Assembly: GCA_964508085.1 (NCBI GenBank)
Contig: CAZDTI010000065.1
Location: 1 to 26,817 of the forward strand
Origin: CALGLS01 sp964508085
GTDB lineage: Bacteria > Bacteroidota > Bacteroidia > Chitinophagales > Saprospiraceae
DNA length: 26,817 nt
Reading direction: 5' to 3'
Part shown: positions 8,565 to 16,307 of the stretch, one piece after another
How the letters are laid out: each line of letters begins with the position of its first letter
How positions within the stretch are numbered: position 1 is the stretch's first letter
The notes under the pieces: generated by a model
Database searches by the model: none
What the model saw: the letters and a program-made list of their open reading frames with translations, nothing else
What the model was told of the DNA's origin: nothing
Program-made: the position numbers and the translations under genes

Positions 8565-9515
8565 CTACATATCTCTATGCCGCTCCCAATAGTTCTGATC
8601 TTCTACTTCATCAAGAATAGTCAAATAATTCTGATAGCGAAGCTCGCTAATCGTACCTTCCTCAATGGCATCTTTTACGGCACATTTAGGCTCGTTTCGG
8701 TGAGTGCAATTGCCAAACTTACAATCTTGGGAAGCTTCGAATAACTCTCTGAAATTGTGCGTAACGTCTTTAGGTTCGAGGTTACTGAAGGAAAGTGTTT
8801 TGATACCTGGGGTGTCTATGATTTGTCCACCGAAATCCAGTTCAAACATTTCTGCAAAAGTAGTGGTGTGTTGCCCTTTACCTGTGTAATCTGAAATATC
8901 GTAGGTACGAAGGTCAAGCTGTGGCTGAATGCTATTGACTAATGTTGATTTTCCAACCCCAGATTGACCGCCAATTAGTGTTATTTTATCTTTAAGAATA
9001 CTTTGTAGTTCTTCTACACCTTCTCTTTTTATGGCAGAAACCAACAACGTTTTATAACCTATAGATTCATAAATATCTTTCAATACTTGATATATCCGCA
9101 TGCTTTCTTCATCGTAAACATCTGCTTTATTAAATACAATATAACAAGGGATATTTTGTGGTTCCGTCATCATTAAAAAACGATCGATAAAACCTTGTTT
9201 AAGGGCGGGTTGTACTATAGTCGTGATCACAATGGCCTGATCTACATTACTGGCCAGTATATGTAGTTGGTGCTTTTTGCGGGGGGATTGACGAATAACA
9301 TAGTTCTGACGAGGGCTTATTTTTTTGATGATGCCTGTATTTTCATCATTGTCTTCCATTTCAATTTCTACCTCATCACCGACGGCAACGGGGTTGGTCG
9401 TTTTTAGTCCATCCATTCGGAATTTTCCGATGATGCGACAACGGACGTCGTTCCCATCTGCGAGTTGGACGTGGTACCAGTTTCCTGTCGATTTTCTTAC
9501 GATTCCTTTTTGCAA
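8565..9515 (-). CDS. rsgA: Small ribosomal subunit biogenesis GTPase RsgA
   Basis: A circularly permuted GTPase acting late in 30S maturation. Visible in order: an N-terminal OB-fold region (residues 1-75), then the permuted G motifs G4 NKAD (129-132), SAI (160-162), G1 GGQSGVGKS (182-190), the TTT switch near 217-219 and G3 DTPG (234-237), then the C-terminal zinc finger Cys265-Cys270-His272-Cys278 (CKFGNCTHRNEPKC). The 316-residue length is normal. The start is a TTG at 9515: the family begins near KGIVRKSTGNWY, no ATG exists between that point and the upstream in-frame stop at 9540-9542, and the next ATG (Met34) would remove part of the OB fold. A perfect 27-bp hairpin ends 14 nt upstream of this TTG. 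Confidence 0.95.
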   Translation of the reverse strand: MQKGIVRKSTGNWYHVQLADGNDVRCRIIGKFRMDGLKTTNPVAVGDEVEIEMEDNDENTGIIKKISPRQNYVIRQSPRKKHQLHILASNVDQAIVITTIVQPALKQGFIDRFLMMTEPQNIPCYIVFNKADVYDEESMRIYQVLKDIYESIGYKTLLVSAIKREGVEELQSILKDKITLIGGQSGVGKSTLVNSIQPQLDLRTYDISDYTGKGQHTTTFAEMFELDFGGQIIDTPGIKTLSFSNLEPKDVTHNFRELFEASQDCKFGNCTHRNEPKCAVKDAIEEGTISELRYQNYLTILDEVEDQNYWERHRDM

Positions 9516-9529
9516 AACTTCGTTTTTTT

Positions 9530-9586
9530 CCCCAGGTAACTAGTCGAACCTCGACCTGTGGTCGAGGTTCGACTAGTTACCTGGGG
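9530..9586. repeat. Perfect 27-bp inverted repeat in front of rsgA
   Basis: Arms 9530-9556 and 9560-9586 are perfectly complementary, with a 3-nt loop (TGT). The tip is CCTCGACC-TGT-GGTCGAGG. On the minus strand it lies in the rsgA leader and is followed by AAAAAAACGAAG and then the TTG start. No T-run follows on either strand, so it is not a typical intrinsic terminator. Confidence 0.9.
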
Positions 9587-9599
9587 TTAATGTAGGTTT

Positions 9600-9646
9600 G
9601 TCTCCTCCGGAGACTTTCTTGTATTAACGTACCTCTTTTAGAGGTA
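9600..9646. repeat. Two further short hairpins in the rsgA upstream region
   Basis: GTCTCC-TCC-GGAGAC (9600-9614) and TACCTC-TTTTA-GAGGTA (9630-9646) are two 6-bp hairpins beside the 27-bp palindrome. Together they make the GGGPS-rsgA spacer unusually structured. Confidence 0.5.
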
Positions 9647-9765
9647 TTTTGTATAACTTATTTTTTCTAGGATAGTTCCCTCTCTGCGTAAATTGCGCGT
9701 TCGCAGAAACCTTTATCTACCCTTATCTGCCTTCATCCACCCTGATCTTATCTTACTATAAACCT

Positions 9766-10530
9766 CTAAGTTACTGGTACTTTTTTACTTTGTTCATGTA
9801 CAGCAGCAGCCATTTCGGTGATGAGGCTTGGATCCTTCTCTATCGCATTTCCAACTACAATTACATCGGCTCCCGCTTTTGCATTAGCGGCCGCTTTTTC
9901 GGGCGTTCGGATGCCCCCGCCTACTATTAACGGTATTTGAATGGCACTACTCACTAATTCTATCATAGATTCACTGATTGGATTTTTTGCGCCGCTTCCT
10001 GCGTCCATATACATGGTTCGGAGGCCGAGCATTTCGCCTGCCAGCGCTGTACACATGGCAATATCTGCCTTATTTCCTGGAATAGGTTGAGTATTACTAA
10101 TGTAGGAAACAGTCGTTGGCACACCGCCATCTATGAGCATGTATCCCGTTGGGATAATTTCTAAAGGACTTACTTTGAGATATGGGGCTGAGATCACATG
10201 TTTACCGATAAGTAGCTCTGCATTCCTGCCGGAAATCAAGGATAAGAATAATAATGCATCTGCACGATAGCTCAACTGAAAGGCGTCACCAGGAAATAAA
10301 ATCAATGGAATATCACAACGCTCTCGAATGGACTCCAAGCATTGATCTAGCATATTATTGACAATCAAACTGCCTCCGATAAAGAAGTAATCGACTTTGG
10401 CTTGGATGGCAAGGTCAAGTATTTTGTCCATATTGCTCATCCGTACTTTATCGGGATCAATTAGGAGAACAAACTTTTTTTGACTTTGCGCTTTGGCCGC
10501 TTCCAAAGAGGCATAAATGTTGGGTGTCAT
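9766..10530 (-). CDS. Geranylgeranylglyceryl phosphate synthase family prenyltransferase
   Basis: Predicted to join a prenyl diphosphate to sn-glycerol 1-phosphate, an ether bond typical of archaeal lipids; bacterial homologues are common in Bacteroidota and some have shown activity. The TIM-barrel signatures are complete: LLIDPDK near residues 22-28, FFIGGS, ISAPYLKVSPLEIIPTGYML, MYMDAGSGAKNPIS and LIVGGGIRTPEKA, the C-terminal phosphate-binding loop. A longer frame starts with a TTG at 10545, but I prefer the ATG at 10530 (254 residues), since the TTG overlaps a TATCTTTG -7 box and the family starts close to the IDPDK motif. It lies between rsgA and the DUF3857 genes. The in vivo prenyl chain and product are unknown; PcrB-like heptaprenyl specificity is an alternative. 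Confidence 0.88.
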   Translation of the reverse strand: MTPNIYASLEAAKAQSQKKFVLLIDPDKVRMSNMDKILDLAIQAKVDYFFIGGSLIVNNMLDQCLESIRERCDIPLILFPGDAFQLSYRADALLFLSLISGRNAELLIGKHVISAPYLKVSPLEIIPTGYMLIDGGVPTTVSYISNTQPIPGNKADIAMCTALAGEMLGLRTMYMDAGSGAKNPISESMIELVSSAIQIPLIVGGGIRTPEKAAANAKAGADVIVVGNAIEKDPSLITEMAAAVHEQSKKVPVT

Positions 10531-10542
10531 GTGTTTTTTTGC

Positions 10543-10550
10543 CAAAGATA
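10543..10550 (-). promoter_or_regulatory. -7 box for the GGGPS-family gene
   Basis: TATCTTTG exactly fits TAnnTTTG and ends 12 nt before the ATG at 10530, which implies a very short leader. There is no clear -33 element. It supports the ATG rather than the overlapping TTG start. Confidence 0.4.
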
Positions 10551-10619
10551 AGAGAAGGTAGGGAATGGGTGGAAGAAATGGCTGTCTTTTTCGGTAATTG
10601 GAAAATACTAAAATTCAAT

Positions 10620-12548
10620 TTAAGGCTTTATTGTATCCTTATTTTTTTTCTTCACCAATACCAATTTCGCGCTATCCAATTCTGCTACTTCTTTTCTAAA
10701 GTTTCTAAACGCCTCATATTCTGTAGCTGGTAAATGCAGCGGTAGCATTTTCAATGTCCTTTTGTATTTTAGTATAGAGCCCTCCAGCTTTAAATCCATT
10801 TTGTATACCCCGTAATCACTGTTTAACAATTTGCTTTCATCTGGCATTGATTCTATTCTGTAACCTTCCGGTAAAACGAGACTTAATTCATCTTCCAACA
10901 TATATCCTTGTTTAAGTATGATTGACTCCTTTCGATCAACTTTAGGAGGAACAGAAGTAAATTTATTAATGGCGTTGAGTGGAACAAAAAAACGCTTACC
11001 ACTTTTTATGGCATATTTTCTTACATCGATGTCGTAATCAACTTTAACCACCGGTTCATTCAACAATGGTTCTACATTGTATTCGATAATACTTACAGAA
11101 GGCAATCCACAATGTCCTAAAAACTCCTCTTCAAGTTCCTTTTTTGTTTTTTCAAAAGAAACATAGCGGAGTCTACCTTGTCTTGGGCCACTAAATAGAC
11201 TCTCGTTCACAATAATAGCATCTCCATTTTCAGAAAGTGTAATAATCGTTTTATTCGTTTCTTTTGATTCTTCTGGTGAAAAAGAAGGGGTTTTCACCAA
11301 CTCACCTCCTTGCTCAGTAACCCGCAAAGCAGTTCGATCAGCGTTACTTGCTCCTAAATAATTTGGTGGAGAATAACTACTGGTGCATTCTAACCAATAG
11401 TCTTCAGAAGGTACATTCAAAATCACATGATTGAAGTGGGGGTACACAAAATCTTCATTTATCAGAGCATCACTTCTACCGCTACCTATGTAAACAGGAT
11501 AGGCTTTGACATCCACTGCATTTAACATGGATTTCATAAAATTAGTGAGTGCTTTACAATCGCCATATTTATTTTTTTCAACGTAATCCGCATCAAAGGT
11601 TTGCCAACCACCAACCCCAATAGAAACGTTAATATAGCGGGTATTGTCCTGCAAGTATTTGTAGAGAATGTCGATTTTTTCTCGATCTGATTTTACCGAA
11701 GCGGTCAATGCCAGTACTTCCTTTTTCATTTTTGGAGAGAGTTCGTCTCTGCCTTTATTTAGCTTATTCATGAAGTGACCAAAGTCTTTCCAACTATTCA
11801 TATTGCCTTCATACTTTCCCATTTTAAATTGCTTCGGAGACAGCAGTACCATTGGAATTATCTCACTAGAAGACGGTCCATACCTTACATTATGAATAGC
11901 AGGTTTTGCGACAACATTCCAACTTAGCGTACATTTATCTCCTTCTATTTCTTTGGTTGGTGGAAGTTCGATATTCAAAACTTTGTAATTCAAATTATCC
12001 AAATCCTTTGTAACCACTGTAAAGGAAGTTTGTTCGACGGAAACGCCATAATCCTGCACCCTCCAATTAGGGTAAAACATAGATTGATTATTCGTTTTTT
12101 TATACTCTATTTCAATCGTGTAGGGATAGGTTGGGTAATTAAATTCAATCTGCTTAAAACGGTTATCTTCATACATCGAAATAGAGGAGACTGCACTTTG
12201 ATCATAGATCTCCTTTTTTTTAATTTTACGAATCAGCTTTCCACTTGCATCATAAATGCTCCCTTTCATACTATTTATTTTAGAAAAGGAGTCGTAAACT
12301 AGCGTTATTTGATCCGAATTACTCTCTGCTTTTAAAATTGTAATTACAGCTTTGTAACTTTCCACCACTTTATCATAGGATGGAATTTCAACTTTGTAAT
12401 CCTCAAGACGAACCACCGTGTGCGCATCTTCTAACAATGCTTTTGGAATAAGATCGACAGAATAGAGTGGATTACTTTGTGCTAATACAAAAGCTGAAAG
12501 GAAGAAGAGAGAAAAGAAAAGGCATGTTGATTTTTGTGAAATATTCAT
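10620..12548 (-). CDS. Exported DUF3857 / transglutaminase-like protein with intact Cys-His
   Basis: A 642-residue protein with an N-terminal signal peptide (CLFFSLFFLSAFVLAQ, cut after about residue 24), so periplasmic or outer-membrane-facing. A DUF3857-type beta-rich region spans about 45-230, followed by a transglutaminase-like fold near 270-390 and a C-terminal beta-rich domain. The papain-like triad is plausible: Cys331 in YGDCKALT, His374 in FNHVIL, and an acidic residue in WLECTS (Glu387 in place of the usual Asp). Family members are numerous in Bacteroidota and largely uncharacterised; peptide or amide cleavage or crosslinking are possibilities only. It starts 17 nt after the stop of the upstream DUF3857 paralogue, so the two form an operon. 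Confidence 0.8.
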   Translation of the reverse strand: MNISQKSTCLFFSLFFLSAFVLAQSNPLYSVDLIPKALLEDAHTVVRLEDYKVEIPSYDKVVESYKAVITILKAESNSDQITLVYDSFSKINSMKGSIYDASGKLIRKIKKKEIYDQSAVSSISMYEDNRFKQIEFNYPTYPYTIEIEYKKTNNQSMFYPNWRVQDYGVSVEQTSFTVVTKDLDNLNYKVLNIELPPTKEIEGDKCTLSWNVVAKPAIHNVRYGPSSSEIIPMVLLSPKQFKMGKYEGNMNSWKDFGHFMNKLNKGRDELSPKMKKEVLALTASVKSDREKIDILYKYLQDNTRYINVSIGVGGWQTFDADYVEKNKYGDCKALTNFMKSMLNAVDVKAYPVYIGSGRSDALINEDFVYPHFNHVILNVPSEDYWLECTSSYSPPNYLGASNADRTALRVTEQGGELVKTPSFSPEESKETNKTIITLSENGDAIIVNESLFSGPRQGRLRYVSFEKTKKELEEEFLGHCGLPSVSIIEYNVEPLLNEPVVKVDYDIDVRKYAIKSGKRFFVPLNAINKFTSVPPKVDRKESIILKQGYMLEDELSLVLPEGYRIESMPDESKLLNSDYGVYKMDLKLEGSILKYKRTLKMLPLHLPATEYEAFRNFRKEVAELDSAKLVLVKKKNKDTIKP

Positions 12549-12565
12549 AGCATTTATTTTTAGTC

Positions 12566-14545
12566 CTAAGATTTCTTTTTCAATACAATTTGCTCTCCTT
12601 GCTTCTCCACTATAAGATCAAAGAACCGTTTTATAGCAAGATATTCTTCTGGGCTGTAAATCAATTGTTTGATTCTTACTTTACTAATGATTTGAATTCT
12701 ATGTTCTGAAACAGAATTAACTAAAAACTGAAACTTACCTCCTTTATTCGGAAGCACCATATTAGCGGGTTCTGGTAATTCCTCAATAACATAACCATCC
12801 GGTATTTCTAGATTGAGAACATAACTATCACTAATCGGATAGGGGATGTCAATTGGATAATTTCGCTTTTCCAACTTGAATGGATTTTCTTCATAAGCCT
12901 CCATAAGAACGGGAGACAAATAAATAAAATCTCCATTGACTTGTCCTACGTCTGGTAAGTTACACTTCATTTTCACCCGAAGTGATTCATAAATATCATC
13001 CTTATTTTCTACTTCAACCGAGTCTATAGTCGCTTCTGGATAAATCGCTCTAAAATATTCTTGCCAACCTCCTTCTCCTTCTTCCTGTAATATTCTCCGT
13101 TCTCCGATCGCTGCATAACCTTCCATACTCCCACTTATTTCTCCTTTCAAAGCTCCTTCCTCATCTAAAACAACTGTTGCCAAATATCTTTCTACTGATT
13201 TCGGTGCATTGATATTCACCCAACGTGGGTTTTCTTTATCGACCACCCACCCTTTCCCATTCAAGCAGTTGGTCGTTGGATAACCCATAGGATGAAACCC
13301 GTCACTCATATCTAAAACCATTTGCTCATCACCTAAATCTACGTAAACCATCGAATGGGAAAACTGATCTATAATCGGGTATGCAGGGAACATTTTTCCA
13401 TGACTTCTGTAACTCGATAACAATGGCCAAGCATTAATCCCTTCACTTTTGAGAAGTGCAAGCAGCATCAGATTCAGTTCCCCTTTATCGGCTTCCTTTT
13501 TTACAAATAACTTATCTAGTGTTTCTCTTTCGTCTACACGATATCCATAATCACCGCTCCAAGCTACACGACTATTTATGAACTTTTGAGCTGCTCTAAT
13601 TTTCTCTTTTTTTGTTTTTGCTTTCGCTAAATACGGAGCTGCTGCTGCCAGCAATTTTTTATATCTGCTTTTCTTTAAATACTGCTTTCCAAAGCTTTCA
13701 GAGGAAATCAAACTTTTTGCTAAATCATTCCAATTTGATAAAAACATTTCTGTCAATTGTCCATCTCCAGGGATGTATGCCCTTAATTGGAATTTAATTC
13801 GCGCCCGATAGTCATCCATTGTTGTCACATAGGATTCTTCTTTCAGTGCTGGCATATTCTTCATTATGTAGGACTTGTTGTTCACACGGACGCCGCCAAA
13901 ACTTGGGTCTATCGATCCTCCATTATCCATGCTCGTTTTAGAGATATTACCTTTTGACTGAAACAAGAAAATATAGTCAAACATCTCTGGAATAGCAGTC
14001 CTCAACTCACTATGCCTTGTAGGAATGTCCCCTTGAAAATACCAGTCCTGCAGAGTTACCCAGCGATCTGAAATCAGTTCGTATTTGTATTCTATTATAG
14101 AGCCTTCCTGTATGTTGGGAATCGCAAATCGTTTACGAGATAAATAGTCGTTTACTTTTTCTGTGAAAACTTCTTTCCTTTTTATGCTTTGCTTTTCACC
14201 ATTAGGCAAAATAACCTGAGCTTTAATCGTGCCTACCTTTTCCGATTTTTCATAACTAAAGTAGTCAATAGAAACGTCACCTAATTCTGCAGCAGAGGCC
14301 TTTAATATTTTTATCCGTTTGTGATGAACGAAACGATAAATTAATCCTTTGGGCGATGGCTCGAAGTACAATCTACCATAATCACAAAGCACTACTGCTT
14401 CGGCATCTGGGTCAAGTTCATAGCTGGTCATCGCTAAATCCTCCTTCGGAATTTTACCCCATTTTATAGGGGCCTTCTGTCCGGTAAGCGTTAATGAAAA
14501 AAAGGAAAGGACTAAAAAAATGGAAAGTAATTGTCGATAGCGCAT
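12566..14545 (-). CDS. Exported DUF3857 / transglutaminase-like protein lacking the catalytic Cys
   Basis: A 659-residue paralogue of the next gene in the operon with the same order: signal peptide (LLSIFLVLSFFSLTLTG), DUF3857 region about 40-240, transglutaminase-like region about 290-420, C-terminal beta-rich domain. The nucleophile position reads KGELNLMLLALL, where the sister protein has YGDCKALT, so Leu357 replaces Cys; the His (FSHSMVYV, His397) and Asp (LDMSD) positions remain. This suggests a non-catalytic binding or scaffold version. An ATG 8 codons upstream (14569) is in frame. I prefer 14545 because the sequence around it (AATAATGCTATG) closely resembles that at the sister gene's start (AAATAAATGCTATG) and gives a standard signal peptide. 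Confidence 0.78.
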   Translation of the reverse strand: MRYRQLLSIFLVLSFFSLTLTGQKAPIKWGKIPKEDLAMTSYELDPDAEAVVLCDYGRLYFEPSPKGLIYRFVHHKRIKILKASAAELGDVSIDYFSYEKSEKVGTIKAQVILPNGEKQSIKRKEVFTEKVNDYLSRKRFAIPNIQEGSIIEYKYELISDRWVTLQDWYFQGDIPTRHSELRTAIPEMFDYIFLFQSKGNISKTSMDNGGSIDPSFGGVRVNNKSYIMKNMPALKEESYVTTMDDYRARIKFQLRAYIPGDGQLTEMFLSNWNDLAKSLISSESFGKQYLKKSRYKKLLAAAAPYLAKAKTKKEKIRAAQKFINSRVAWSGDYGYRVDERETLDKLFVKKEADKGELNLMLLALLKSEGINAWPLLSSYRSHGKMFPAYPIIDQFSHSMVYVDLGDEQMVLDMSDGFHPMGYPTTNCLNGKGWVVDKENPRWVNINAPKSVERYLATVVLDEEGALKGEISGSMEGYAAIGERRILQEEGEGGWQEYFRAIYPEATIDSVEVENKDDIYESLRVKMKCNLPDVGQVNGDFIYLSPVLMEAYEENPFKLEKRNYPIDIPYPISDSYVLNLEIPDGYVIEELPEPANMVLPNKGGKFQFLVNSVSEHRIQIISKVRIKQLIYSPEEYLAIKRFFDLIVEKQGEQIVLKKKS

Positions 14546-14675
14546 AGCATTATTTTTTATCCAGAGCATTTGGTTTCTGAATAGAGTTATTAAGTTATAA
14601 CAATAAATACGCGCTATATCCTAAAGGTAATATTTATTTTTAAAATCTAAAAATCTACCCTTCAGGCCCTTAAAC

Positions 14676-14710
14676 AAAAACGGCCCTCCTTTTAAAAGGA
14701 AAGCCGTTTT
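14676..14710 (-). terminator. Terminator after the Nfu gene
   Basis: In the minus direction AAAACGGC (14703-14710) pairs with GCCGTTTT (14677-14684) around an inner self-complementary TCCTTTTAAAAGGA, and is followed by T-rich GTTTTTGTTT. It lies 27 nt past the Nfu stop codon and separates that gene from the DUF3857 operon. Confidence 0.75.
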
Positions 14711-14736
14711 CATTGCTATATAAAAGTCAAAAAGTA

Positions 14737-15354
14737 TTATCCCATCTCCGCCACTACCTCCTTCACCTCAGGAACCATCCGCTGTAGCATTCCTTCAATA
14801 CCCGATTTCAAAGTAACCGTAGAAGAAGGACAACCACTACATGAACCCTGCATGATTACCGTAACTACTCCTTTATCCCATGACTTGAACTCAATGTTTC
14901 CACCATCCATTTCCACTGCTGGCTTTACATAGGTATCTATCAATTCTTTTAGCTTCTGAACAATAGCCGCGTCATCATCAGAGTATTCATAACTCGCTCC
15001 TCTTTCCTCTTCTAACTTCTCCATGGCCTCTGCGAAACCATCCGTTACAATACCTTTATCTTCTTCTATATAGGACTTAATGAACTCTTTCAACTTCAAC
15101 ATGATATCCGCCCAATCGTAATTAAACTCTTTAGTAACGGTAATGAAGTTATTACAAACATAGACCCCTTTTACATAAGGTAATTCAAACAACGCTGTAG
15201 CTACAGGTGACCATTCTTTAGCTAATTCTTCCTCTCTGAAGTCAGCCGTACCTTTATAAAGCATCCGATTGGTTACAAACTTCAAGGATTCCGGGTTTGG
15301 GGTTTGCTCTGTGTAAAGCATTACCGGGCTTTTTGTCGTGGTATTATTTTCCAT
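14737..15354 (-). CDS. Nfu/NifU-type iron-sulfur cluster carrier
   Basis: A 205-residue cytosolic protein with the two-domain Nfu layout. An N-terminal Nfu_N domain (about residues 12-100, starting YTEQTPNPESLKFV) is followed by an acidic linker and a C-terminal NifU domain (about 128-205) with the cluster-binding motif CSGCPSS (Cys172, Cys175). Such proteins receive Fe-S clusters from the assembly machinery and pass them to target enzymes. Length and both domains are typical. The start MENNTTTKSP at 15354 follows an A-rich leader. No suf or isc genes are adjacent; the neighbouring flavoprotein FNR is a loose redox association at best. A terminator follows and a -7 box lies upstream, so it is probably monocistronic. 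Confidence 0.93.
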   Translation of the reverse strand: MENNTTTKSPVMLYTEQTPNPESLKFVTNRMLYKGTADFREEELAKEWSPVATALFELPYVKGVYVCNNFITVTKEFNYDWADIMLKLKEFIKSYIEEDKGIVTDGFAEAMEKLEEERGASYEYSDDDAAIVQKLKELIDTYVKPAVEMDGGNIEFKSWDKGVVTVIMQGSCSGCPSSTVTLKSGIEGMLQRMVPEVKEVVAEMG

Positions 15355-15414
15355 TTATTTAATCTTTCTATTTTTAATTCAATTATTCCGATCACTCTAT
15401 TTAGAATGATTCTA

Positions 15415-15422
15415 CAAAATTA
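15415..15422 (-). promoter_or_regulatory. Possible -7 box for the Nfu gene
   Basis: TAATTTTG matches TAnnTTTG, about 60 nt upstream of the ATG. No clear -33 TTG is found. Confidence 0.4.
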
Positions 15423-15501
15423 ACACATTTTGACTTAGAATGTTGCTTAGTGGCATATCTAATTCTTTTATGTACTAGATTTAAAGGGGTTGAGTTGTTC
15501 T

Positions 15502-15534
15502 TGTCATCCTGAGTGAGCGTAGCGAATCAAAGGA
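15502..15534 (+). repeat. 33-bp dispersed intergenic repeat, copy B
   Basis: Matches the reverse complement of 3801-3833 with one mismatch. It lies immediately next to the TAA stop codon (15535-15537) of the FNR-like gene, with no spacer. Confidence 0.8.
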
Positions 15535-16257
15535 TTACCCATACAATTCATAATGTATTTGTCCTTTATCATAGCCCATCCCCAAAATCAATTTTTCCAC
15601 CGCCTCATCTATCATATTGCTCCAACCACAAAGATAAAAATGACGATTGGAGTCTACTTCCTTATATTCCTTCTCATACACCTGATGAACATAACCTTTA
15701 TAACCGCTCCATTCCTCAGCTCTCGAAAGTGCTATGGAATAACTAAACCCAGGCATCTCTTTCTCCAATAACTCAAATTCATCTCTATACAAAATACCAC
15801 TCTCTTCTCGTGTTCCAAAAATCAAATGAATATTTTGATGTGCTTTTTTCTGATTATAAATATCCAAAACCATACTTCGGAAAGGAGCAACGCCAGTACC
15901 CGTACATATTAAAACCAAGTCTCTTTCCACCGGCTCTTTCAATACAAATCCTCCCGATGGTCCTTTGAACCGAATCGTAGATCCTTCTTTTATTTCATTG
16001 AACAAATAAGTTGTAGCCAAACCTCCTTCTAATAATACAATACAAAACTCTAATACATTACTTCCGTTTGGCGCATTAGCAATGGAATAACTGCGCCAAC
16101 GCTTCGTCCGTTTGTCACTAATCGGTAAATCCATCGTAACAAACTGGCCCGCTTGAAAATCAATGACTTCCTCGCTGGGTACCTCTACCCAAAAGCGCTT
16201 AGTGGTCGGCGACTCATCCATTATTTTTATGACCTTGCTATCATACCATGTCCACAT
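15535..16257 (-). CDS. Ferredoxin--NADP reductase-like FAD-binding oxidoreductase
   Basis: A 240-residue flavoprotein of the FNR superfamily, moving electrons between NAD(P)H and a protein or cluster acceptor. An FAD-binding beta-barrel (1-105) carries RSYSIAN (55-61) for flavin binding and GPSGGFVL. The NAD(P)-binding domain (about 110-240) has LICTGTGVAPFRSM (116-129) and FYLCGWSNMID (207-217), the usual CG pyridine-nucleotide motif. There is no C-terminal [2Fe-2S] domain, so an external ferredoxin or oxygenase partner would be needed. The coding sequence ends exactly where a dispersed repeat begins. It follows the GHMP kinase by 50 nt on the same strand and could be the last gene of the isoprenoid operon, perhaps supplying reduced flavin or ferredoxin, but that link is inference. 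Confidence 0.85.
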   Translation of the reverse strand: MWTWYDSKVIKIMDESPTTKRFWVEVPSEEVIDFQAGQFVTMDLPISDKRTKRWRSYSIANAPNGSNVLEFCIVLLEGGLATTYLFNEIKEGSTIRFKGPSGGFVLKEPVERDLVLICTGTGVAPFRSMVLDIYNQKKAHQNIHLIFGTREESGILYRDEFELLEKEMPGFSYSIALSRAEEWSGYKGYVHQVYEKEYKEVDSNRHFYLCGWSNMIDEAVEKLILGMGYDKGQIHYELYG

Positions 16258-16307
16258 AAACTCAACTTTTAACCGTTAAATATTAATTATTACTTCCCTC
16301 TATCTTT

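Noticed and set aside
9530..9586. 27-bp palindrome as a rho-independent terminator of the GGGPS gene
   Set aside because: On the minus strand it is followed by A residues rather than T residues, and it lies about 180 nt past the GGGPS stop codon.
10531..10545. TTG start adding five residues (MAKKH) to the GGGPS protein
   Set aside because: The TTG overlaps the TATCTTTG promoter box, and an ATG follows in frame five codons later, nearer the family N-terminus.
15513..15746. 77-codon plus-strand frame starting MSVANQRIT
   Set aside because: It begins in the other copy of the same repeat, hence the matching MSVAN start, and then runs antisense to the FNR-like gene. The shared start is a repeat artefact, not a gene family.
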